64,000 nucleotides of DNA from Hanleya hanleyi (Eukaryota; Mollusca; Polyplacophora; Lepidopleurida; Hanleyidae). Positions 1 to 5,803 of the stretch are shown here, piece by piece. The translations under genes were made by a program, and so were the position numbers. Location of the stretch: positions 36,842-100,841 of the forward strand of contig JAVTVY010025038.1 in NCBI GenBank assembly GCA_036873755.1. The letters run 5' to 3'. The notes beneath the pieces are model-generated. The model had not been told where the DNA came from and ran no database searches. It saw nothing but the letters and a program-made list of their open reading frames with translations. The stretch's first letter is position 1. Every line of letters starts with the position of its first letter.

Positions 1-587
1 ATGTACCGCCTTGTATTCTTATAGGTGAAATATTTATACATGCGGCCTTTGAATGTCCTGTTGAACCTTTCCACCACGGAAGCCTTGGTCTCGTTGTACG
101 TATGGAAGAAAAACACCTTCTGGGCTTTCAGAAACTGTTGGAACGGTCTGTTGAGGAATTCCGTGCCTTCGTCGGTTTGCAAATACAAAGGTTTGCGCCC
201 GGTCTTGAAGATATCTTTGAACGCCGCTATGAGATTCGCCCCCGTTTTCGTCCGGATGGGTACCACCCACGCATACTTGGATAGGATATCGATGCACGTC
301 AAGATATACCGATTCCCATCGTTGTGTTTGGCAAAGGCGCTCATATCGACCAAATCCGCTTGCCACTGGGCATCTATTCCTCCCACGATGACCCGGTTCC
401 GTAGAAAATGGCGACGGACAGATCGATGTAAGGTATAGGTGTCTTGTTTTCTTAACCAATCTCGGACTTGGGCACGTTGTATCCCCTGGGGTTTGGCCGC
501 TCGATAGAGAGCCGACAAGGCACTATAGGCCGCCGGACTGTCGGGACTGTAGTATAAGTTATCCAACACCTTCTCCCAGCGGTTCAT
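1..587 (-). CDS. Polinton/Maverick-type DDE integrase, 3' part cut by window edge
   Basis: The minus strand reads open from ATG at 587 to base 1, about 195 residues, with no stop before the window edge. The core reads WLRKQDTYTLH (about 44-54), then WQADLVDM with the first catalytic Asp near 78, YILTCIDILSKYAWVVP near 94-110, LQTDEGTEF with the second Asp near 139, and NETKASVVERFNRTFKGRM with the Glu near 173. This D-D-E rve core with the KQDxYTLH signature is typical of Polinton/Maverick integrases (the F54H12.3-like family) rather than LTR-element integrases. The family inserts element DNA into the host chromosome. The frame is intact, with no stop or frameshift over the visible part. An integrase near one terminus followed by non-coding DNA fits a Polinton end. 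The rest of the element, including polymerase and capsid genes, would lie left of the window. High confidence in the family, moderate in the exact start. Confidence 0.9.
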   Translation of the reverse strand, partial: MNRWEKVLDNLYYSPDSPAAYSALSALYRAAKPQGIQRAQVRDWLRKQDTYTLHRSVRRHFLRNRVIVGGIDAQWQADLVDMSAFAKHNDGNRYILTCIDILSKYAWVVPIRTKTGANLIAAFKDIFKTGRKPLYLQTDEGTEFLNRPFQQFLKAQKVFFFHTYNETKASVVERFNRTFKGRMYKYFTYKNTRRY

Positions 588-612
588 GGTGACAAATGAT
601 GATGGACCCTGG

Positions 613-634
613 CTCTATCGTTTATTTATAACGG
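613..634 (-). promoter_or_regulatory. TATA box of the integrase gene
   Basis: Read on the minus strand this is GTTATAAATAAACGATAGAG, about 35-40 nt upstream of the integrase ATG at 587. It resembles the TATAAATACGAG boxes before the neighbouring genes. It overlaps the last codons and stop (615-617) of the upstream gene, so the promoter is embedded in a coding end. Function is inferred from position and similarity. Confidence 0.55.
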
Positions 635-1085
635 GTATATCTTGGGCCGGAGTTTCTTTCTGATTTTCTTCGTTGGCTTCCACAGTGTCCATGGTAAATG
701 ACCAGTCCAACTCGTCTGATGACCGCTTGATAAGCACTTGATCCACATCTACCACGGCATCTTCCAATGCAGACCATAGATCAGGGTGAAGGGTAAAATG
801 CACTGTACCCCCATCTAGCCGAGCCAATTGAGCAAAGAAAGGGCCGCGTCGGATGTACACATCGTGAGACAAGTGGATGACGTCGCCGTCCAGTTCACCA
901 GACAACACCCGTTTGAATTTGGTCCAGCCCGCCCGGGACAGACGAATGTGAGCCGGGCACGGTTGTGTAGGGTCCGCATGACAGATGTCTCCCACCTCCT
1001 CCATGATATCGACCTTATCCGCATACACGTGCAGGAAAACCTCGGGGGTCAAGCTGAGATACGCCAGTATTATATGCTCCGTCAT
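615..1085 (-). CDS. Element-encoded small protein A, paralogue of protein B
   Basis: 156 residues, start at 1085 about 40 nt downstream of a TATA box. I do not recognise the family with certainty. It is clearly paralogous to the next gene: both carry WTKFKRVLSGELDG in the middle, a 'LHVYxDKV..xxxGDxC' block near the N-terminus, and an 'F-L-PDLW-A-E--V--VDQ' C-terminal block. The C-terminal half (short strands, then PDLWxALEDAV) weakly recalls the single-stranded-DNA-binding PC4/p15 coactivator fold, but I see no decisive motif. No signal peptide or membrane segment is visible. The last 25 residues are acidic and polar. It lies head-to-tail with the integrase, 27 nt from its start, and probably has its own transcript. 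The role in the element is unknown; a DNA-binding or transcription accessory protein is the guess. Confidence 0.75.
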   Translation of the reverse strand: MTEHIILAYLSLTPEVFLHVYADKVDIMEEVGDICHADPTQPCPAHIRLSRAGWTKFKRVLSGELDGDVIHLSHDVYIRRGPFFAQLARLDGGTVHFTLHPDLWSALEDAVVDVDQVLIKRSSDELDWSFTMDTVEANEENQKETPAQDIPVINKR

Positions 1086-1120
1086 GGTCAGTACGTGAAT
1101 GGTACCAGATTTGACTGTCT

Positions 1121-1133
1121 CTCGTATTTATAG
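1121..1133 (-). promoter_or_regulatory. TATA box of small protein A
   Basis: On the minus strand CTATAAATACGAG, followed by AGACAGTC, about 40 nt before the ATG at 1085. The same TATAAATACGAG string recurs at 1708-1720 and 1786-1798, so it looks like a promoter shared by genes of this element. The implied leader is very short. Confidence 0.65.
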
Positions 1134-1157
1134 GGAGAACTCCGTGAGATCAAAGGA

Positions 1158-1661
1158 TCAGGTGGTCATGTCACTGGGCTGACTGAGTCTAGTGGGGTAA
1201 TCAATGGCCTCGTCGTCGGGTTCATGGCTAGACAGTTGTTCATTGGGTTCTGCCGCCGCTTCACTCAGGGCACGAGCCCACTCCAACTGAACAGCTGACC
1301 GCTCGTCCGGTGTAAACAGCTGGTCCACGATAGGCACCACTCTCTCGAAGGCTGTCCACAGATCGGGGTCTAGGGTGAAGCCTCGCGTAGGGTCTTGGTA
1401 GCGGCCCAGGCGTAGGAAGAAGGTTGCACGGTATACGTAGATGGCATTGTCTATGTGGATGAGGTGTCCGTCGAGCTCGCCGCTCAACACCCGTTTAAAT
1501 TTGGTCCAGCCGTCACGAGGTAGCGTAACCGTATTCGATACGGTCTCAGCGGGCGACCAGCAAACATCTCCACGGTCTTCCACCAGGGTGACTTTATCTT
1601 CATAGACGTGTAACCCCACCCGGGGTGGAAGGGGAAGGATGGCTCGTAGAACGGGTGACAT
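1158..1661 (-). CDS. Element-encoded small protein B, paralogue of protein A
   Basis: 167 residues from the ATG at 1661. The frame stays open upstream to ATGs at 1739 and 1772. I choose 1661 because the product (MSPVLRAILPLPPRVGLHVYEDKV) then lines up with the N-terminus of protein A, and a TATA box lies about 50 nt upstream. It shares WTKFKRVLSGELDG and the 'FTLDPDLWTAFERVVPIVDQL' block with protein A, so the pair arose by tandem duplication. It has a longer acidic tail (DERSAVQLEW to the end). No membrane segment is seen. Function is unknown; the PC4-like suggestion for protein A applies equally weakly here. The region 5' of it carries a duplicated promoter and start, so a longer product from 1739 is possible. 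Confidence 0.72.
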   Translation of the reverse strand: MSPVLRAILPLPPRVGLHVYEDKVTLVEDRGDVCWSPAETVSNTVTLPRDGWTKFKRVLSGELDGHLIHIDNAIYVYRATFFLRLGRYQDPTRGFTLDPDLWTAFERVVPIVDQLFTPDERSAVQLEWARALSEAAAEPNEQLSSHEPDDEAIDYPTRLSQPSDMTT

Positions 1662-1800
1662 GCTTGCTCCAATGTCGAACGGTGAATGACACACACTGTG
1701 TCTGTCTCTCGTATTTATGGGCAGGTCTCTCGGTGACATGGTTGCTCCAATGACGAAGGGTAAATGACACACACTCTGTCTGACCCTCGTATTTATAGTC
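1654..1800 (-). promoter_or_regulatory. Tandemly duplicated promoter plus start codon of protein B
   Basis: Two copies of about 69 bp (1654-1722 and 1732-1800, period 78 bp) each contain, on the minus strand, a TATA box (1786-1798 CTATAAATACGAG; 1708-1720 CCATAAATACGAG), a GTGTGTGTCATT leader, and an ATG followed by Ser-Pro codons (1739 and 1661). The two starts are in frame, so the upstream promoter could give an N-terminally extended protein. The upstream TATA is the better match. Confidence 0.65.
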
Positions 1801-1806
1801 CCACTG

Positions 1807-2133
1807 TCAATACCACAGCACCAGGGTCAATAGGGCACAGACTAGTGTGAGGCCAACCAGTCGTCGCTGGTTCCGACGTGAGCGCTCGTGGTCCATAGCC
1901 CGAGCATCAAGGATGGCTGTCATAGTCCAGTAGTGGTGAGTGATGGCACACCTCTCCATCGAGTGCACTGTGTCGAGGACCGCTTCTGTGAACTCGTTCA
2001 GGATCTGGCGTCGTCCCTCGTTGTCGTCGCCATCTGCAAACATGGACCGGACCACTGCTCGGTAACCCGTGAATGAATTCACCACGGTGGCATGCTGTAA
2101 AATGCGAGTCGCATAGGGCTGGATCTCCGCCAT
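1807..2133 (-). CDS. Small element-encoded protein with C-terminal membrane anchor
   Basis: 108 residues from ATG at 2133. Residues 1-85 are soluble and mostly helical by composition. A basic stretch (RSRRNQRR) is followed by a hydrophobic segment (LVGLTLVCALLTLVLW) that ends one residue from the C-terminus. This is the layout of a tail-anchored or minor membrane protein with the bulk on the cytosolic or virion-interior side. No family was recognised. It is in the same orientation as the other element genes, with a TATA box about 50 nt upstream. Small membrane proteins are common in Polinton/adintovirus genomes, but I cannot assign this one to a known type. Confidence 0.7.
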   Translation of the reverse strand: MAEIQPYATRILQHATVVNSFTGYRAVVRSMFADGDDNEGRRQILNEFTEAVLDTVHSMERCAITHHYWTMTAILDARAMDHERSRRNQRRLVGLTLVCALLTLVLWY

Positions 2134-2178
2134 GGCTCTGCAACCGTAGAAATGAAGGTGTGGGATACAGAGGGACGT

Positions 2179-2190
2179 GTTTTATAGACC
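2179..2190 (-). promoter_or_regulatory. TATA box of the membrane-anchor gene
   Basis: Minus strand GGTCTATAAAAC, about 50 nt upstream of the ATG at 2133. It differs from the TATAAATACGAG type of the neighbours, so this gene may belong to another expression class. Confidence 0.55.
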
Positions 2191-2371
2191 ATGTCACACA
2201 TGCGCGCCTAGCTCTACGGGTGTAGTCCGTGATACGTACTATTCTGATGGGTTAGTCCAAAAAAGAGAGCAACAACAACACAGATTACAGGTCAATCCTT
2301 TTATTATGCGTGAACATCATAGGAATGCATGTACTGACCTGTCTGTGGGGGTTTCCCACAATGGCGGTGAC

Positions 2372-2478
2372 CTTCCGCCATTATCCGCCATTATCCGCCA
2401 TTATCCGCCATTTTGCCACAATGGCGGTCACCTTCCGCCATTAGCCGCCATTATCCGCCATTTTCCAACAATGGCGGT
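2372..2478. repeat. CCGCCATTATC repeats with inverted ACAATGGCGGT copies
   Basis: CCGCCATTA or CCGCCATTTT is repeated head to tail about eight times at 2378-2464, bracketed by three inverted copies ACAATGGCGGT (about 2358, 2419 and 2468). CCGCCATTTT matches the YY1 core; the inverted copies can form hairpins with the direct ones. Confidence 0.7.
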
Positions 2479-2479
2479 C

Positions 2480-2499
2480 AGACAAGTCTGGACATGTCC
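2480..2499 (+). promoter_or_regulatory. Perfect 20-bp p53-family response element
   Basis: AGACAAGTCT directly followed by GGACATGTCC: both halves fit RRRCWWGYYY with no spacer, 20 of 20 positions. A second copy at 2809-2828 (AAACAAGTCT AGACATGTAC) fits 19 of 20. In both, the same context follows (CCAAAGGTCACGCCCC, then an ETS/CRE composite). Binding is inferred from sequence only. Confidence 0.6.
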
Positions 2500-2524
2500 A
2501 AAGGTCACGCCCCATTCACCCAAA

Positions 2525-2539
2525 CCGGAAGTGACGTCA
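2525..2539 (+). promoter_or_regulatory. ETS + CRE composite site, copy 1
   Basis: CCGGAAGTGACGTCA combines an ETS core (CCGGAAGT) with a full cAMP-response/ATF palindrome (TGACGTCA). It lies 25 bp downstream of the p53-type element; the whole module recurs at 2809-2869. Confidence 0.65.
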
Positions 2540-2582
2540 TTTTTACATCCGGGTGAAATAGGCGTGGATTTAACCTCTCCCC

Positions 2583-2655
2583 ACATTGGCGCGCGCGCGC
2601 GCTGCGGCCGGGGCGCGCTGGGGGGCGCCGGGGCCCGCCGGGAAAACACCCCGGA
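2583..2655. other. GC-rich island with alternating CG run
   Basis: Strongly GC-rich against the AT-rich surroundings, with an alternating GGCGCGCGCGCGC run followed by short self-complementary blocks such as GGGGCGCC and CCCCGGAGG. It may mark an unmethylated promoter-like island or a structure-forming terminus. No gene is seen in it. Confidence 0.5.
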
Positions 2656-2704
2656 GGGTTGAACGTTGGAACTCTTCTGGGTTTAGAGGTAGTTTTAGTG
2701 AAAA

Positions 2705-2719
2705 CCGGAGGTGACGTCA
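2705..2719 (+). promoter_or_regulatory. ETS + CRE composite site, copy 2
   Basis: CCGGAGGTGACGTCA: the CRE half is perfect and the ETS half has one change. It has no p53-type neighbour. Confidence 0.5.
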
Positions 2720-2808
2720 CACACACAGACTTGCGCAGACCCATCAAACCTCGTCCGAAGATGAACGCCATTGTGGGGGAAAAAACCCCCCAGTACATCA
2801 ACACACAC

Positions 2809-2869
2809 AAACAAGTCTAGACATGTACCAAAGGTCACGCCCCATTCACCCCAACCGGAAGTGACGTCA
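2809..2869 (+). promoter_or_regulatory. Second copy of p53 / ETS-CRE module
   Basis: A near-perfect p53-type element (2809-2828) is followed after the shared spacer by CCGGAAGTGACGTCA (2855-2869). It is a direct repeat of 2480-2539 with period about 330 bp, showing the module was duplicated or kept as a unit. Confidence 0.55.
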
Positions 2870-2934
2870 CAACCCCCACGTGACCGGAGCAGCAGAATGG
2901 ATACGACACCCTAGTGTAACCCCCTCACCTAGGC

Positions 2935-3640
2935 TTCACATGGATACCTCACTCGATCCCATCGGCCCATGAGAAACCCCGCTCGAGCCCAAAACGTCTA
3001 TGTTCATACCCTTGGGCCACCGCGCATGCGTAGAATGGTGACAACGCCCAAGCCGCTAGTCCAGTCAGATGCCCCTTCACGAAGGCTTCACTTTGATACC
3101 TCATATGACCCCATTGGACCATGAGTAACTCCCCTAGCTCCAAAATGGCTATTTCCATACCCTTGGGCCACCGCGCATGCGCAGAATGGTGACAACGCCC
3201 AAGCCGCTAGTGCAGTCAGATGCCCCTTCACATAAGCTTCACTTTGATACCTCATATGACCCCATTGGACCATGAGTAACTCCCCTAGCTCCAAAATGTC
3301 TATTTCCATACCCTTGGGCCACCGCGCATGCGCAGAATGGTGACAACGCCCAAGCCGCTAGTCCAGTCAGATGCCCCTTCACATAAGCTTCACTTTGATA
3401 CCTCTTATGACCCCATTGGACCAGGAGTAACTCCCCTAGCTCCAAAACGGCTATTTCCATACCCTTGGGCCACCGCGCATGCGCAGAATGCCACTATTTC
3501 AACCCCACACCCAGCCCATCAGATGCCCCCTCACATAAGCTTCACTTTGATACCTCATATGACCCCATTGGACCATGAGTAACTCCCCTAGCTCCAAAAG
3601 GTCTATTTCCATACCCTTGGTCCACACGAGTTGTCTCCCT
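2935..3640. repeat. 151-bp tandem array with an NRF1 palindrome in each full unit
   Basis: About four full units and one partial unit; GCGCATGCG occurs at 3022, 3173, 3324 and 3475, spaced 151 bp. The middle units are nearly identical; the first is diverged and the last breaks off. Each begins with GCTTCACTTTGATACCTC and ends in CCACCGCGCATGCGCAGAAT. A stray partial unit lies at 3868-3915. GCGCATGCGC is the consensus NRF1 site (perfect at 3173-3182, 3324-3333 and 3475-3484). Open frames of about 73 residues on the minus strand are by-products of the repeat. Confidence 0.85.
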
Positions 3641-3654
3641 TGCGTCAATGTGTG

Positions 3655-3664
3655 CAGATGGCGC
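3655..3664 (+). promoter_or_regulatory. CTCF-core-like site, left of YY1 array
   Basis: CAGATGGCGC fits the 3' ten positions of the CTCF consensus (YAGRKGGCRS); the four upstream positions fit poorly. The same core occurs at 4384-4393 in a related context (GAGTTGTCTCCC upstream), so the two form a direct-repeat pair on either side of the YY1-type array. Confidence 0.35.
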
Positions 3665-3937
3665 TATGGTTTGGGTGGACGCCGTGATGTGGAAAGGGCG
3701 TCCCCACACCATCCTAGAGCCGCCATTTTGTTTGTTGATTTCTTGCGGAGATACACGGGACAATAAAAGCTCGACCCTAGGGTGGTACAGATGCTAGACT
3801 GATCTTATTAACATGGTACAACACCTATAGATTATGTTTATTACTAGGACGTCAGCGAAATCCTAATGCTTCACTTTGATACCTCACTGGACACAATCGG
3901 ACCATTTGTGGCTCCCCATCGCCATGTTGGTCCCACA

Positions 3938-4312
3938 CATGCCGCCATTTTGAACACACACAGCCGCCATTTTGGTCCCACTCCCACAGCCGCCATTTTG
4001 GTCCCACTCCCACAGCCGCCATTTTGAACCCACCACCCACAGCCGCCATTTTGACCACACTCCCAGCCGCCATTTTGACCACACTCCCACAGCCATTTTG
4101 ACCACCCTCCCACAGCCGCCATTTTGACCACACTCCCACAGCCGCCATTTTGACCACACTCCCACAGCCGCCATTTTGACCACACTCCCACAGCCGCCAT
4201 TTTGACCACACTCCCACAGCCGCCATTTTGAACCCACCACCCACAGCCGCCATTTTGAACCCACCACCCACAGCCGCCATTTTGAACCCACCACCCACAG
4301 CCGCCATCTTGG
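3938..4312. repeat. 26-bp tandem array of YY1-type GCCGCCATTTTG sites
   Basis: Fifteen copies: thirteen GCCGCCATTTTG, one GCCGCCATCTTG (the last) and one shortened AGCCATTTTG (about 4091). Spacers alternate between GACCACACTCCCACA and GAACCCACCACCCACA types, suggesting local amplification of two variants. GCCGCCATTTTG is the classical YY1 core-promoter motif. Long minus-strand open frames here (GGCGxVVKMAAVG-type repeats) come from the low-complexity array and are not genes. Confidence 0.85.
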
Positions 4313-4383
4313 TCTCCAGAGGATGATGAACGACACAGCCAGAGTTGTCTCCCCCTAGTGCGGGTTTTTGCCACCAATGTGTA

Positions 4384-4465
4384 CAGATGGCGCCACTAGT
4401 TCCTCCTCAATCCTCCTCATGACGTCACTACATCCGGGTGAAATGAGGCTCAATTTAGCCTTACG
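4384..4465 (+). promoter_or_regulatory. Right-hand CTCF-core-like site and CRE near the element boundary
   Basis: CAGATGGCGC (4384-4393) is followed by a CRE (TGACGTCA near 4421) and CATCCGGGTGAAAT, which repeats the sequence just after the first ETS/CRE site (about 2533-2580). The repeat of this block suggests the element's terminal region extends to about 4470, where retrotransposon sequence begins. I could not find an unambiguous terminal inverted repeat because the other end is outside the window. Confidence 0.4.
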
Positions 4466-4489
4466 CTACTACTAAGCACTCCTGTTTCG

Positions 4490-5803
4490 CCGCCTTGACT
4501 AACCTGATAGAGAAATGGACGCAAGCCATCAATGACGAAGAAATAGTTGGGTCCGTCATGACCGACTTCAAGAAGGCGTTAGACATGATAGACCTTCTTT
4601 AGGCTGAACTACAAAATTATGATTTCAATGAGACTGCATTAAGATGGATGTCCTCCTATCCCATTTCATGATTTCCGAAAGTTTGCCTTGGCAACGTTTT
4701 GTCTGATCCTTTGACTGTTAAAACAGGTGTACCCCAAGGTTGAATTCTTAGATCACTATTATTTATCCTTTATATGAGTGACTTTATTTTATGTATTGAT
4801 GATTGTGATGTTGAAACGTGTGCCGATGATACTACTAGTAATGCCTCATCACAATATTTGACAGTCTTGAAAGATAAAATTAACAATGGTATGAGTCAAG
4901 CTTGTACATGATGCATTGAAAACAATATGGTTATCAATCCGGTTAAAACTAAATTGGATCTTCTCAAAAACTAAGACATTGTGGTAGGAATTGATTCAAC
5001 ATTACAATCGATGGCAATCTTATTGATACTGTTGACCATCAAAAATTACTTGGCCTGATAAAAATATGTCTTGTCAATCCCATGTTCACCATGTATGTAC
5101 CACTATCGCTAGGTTACTATCTGTCCTGGGGAAGCATAAGAAACTTCTGTCACAAAACTCAATGCTTTTATTTTATAAAGGCTACATGGCACCTCATATT
5201 AATTACTATCTTAGGATCTGGGGAAACTGTTCAAATCATTTGCTAAATAGAATACACAAACTTCATTAGTCTGCTGCTCGCCTTATCCTAGTCAGCCCTA
5301 AACACACACATTCAGACTAAGTCTTCAGGACACTACAATGACAAACTGTTTTTGAACTAGTTCAGTATCACAAGAGTCTAACTGTTTACAAATCGCTGAA
5401 TAGGTTTTCCCAAGATTATATGAAGCAACTGTTTACTTATAACCCTACCTTCATAGAGAAATCTCAGATCTGTCACCACCAATATACAGAAAGTCTAATG
5501 TTTAAGAAAAGTCTGTAATACTCTGACCCGTTCCTCTGAAATTCCTACACTCTGAAACACACATGCTTCTTCAAACCAAAGCTTCAAAACACTGTATTTG
5601 AAACACATATTTGAAAGGGCATCATAAAATAAGTATATTATGCCATCTATGTATGTTTATATCGTATGTCCTTCAAGATGTATGTTGTTTCTTGGTTTGT
5701 GTGTGTGTGTTTGGAGGGCCTCAGGGAAGATCGGCATTTACTGCTGACAGTGTACTGTGTACATCATCTTCAGTAAATAAAGATGATTATTATTATTATT
5801 ATA
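4490..5803 (+). pseudogene. Degenerate non-LTR retrotransposon (reverse transcriptase) fragment
   Basis: Conceptual reading in interrupted frames gives reverse-transcriptase blocks: LIEKWTQAINDEEIVGSVM then DFKKALDMIDLL (block A, normally DFSKAFDxVDH), VKTGVPQG*IL then LLFILYMSDF (block B), and CADDTT in place of a YADDT catalytic motif (Tyr to Cys). The C-terminal part reads LLFYKGYMAPHINYYLRIWG then LLNRIHKLH (5160-5270), typical of the thumb/connection region of CR1- or Jockey-like elements. Several in-frame stops and shifts show it is dead. It is 5'-truncated at about 4490, and the 3' end carries AATAAAGATGATTATTATTATT at 5776-5803, a microsatellite tail as expected for such elements. It abuts the Polinton-like terminal region. 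Confidence 0.8.

Noticed and set aside
34..459. 141-residue minus-strand frame overlapping the integrase
   Set aside because: It is an out-of-frame shadow of the intact integrase frame.
1..2190. Endogenous herpesvirus or LTR-element origin for the left block
   Set aside because: The integrase signature (KQDxYTLH, WQADLVDM, VVERFNRTFKGRM) is Polinton/Maverick-type, and no herpesviral gene was recognised.
3852..4377. Long overlapping open frames (about 150-168 residues) on the minus strand
   Set aside because: They are translations of the 26-bp YY1-type array in three frames, with no homology or promoter.
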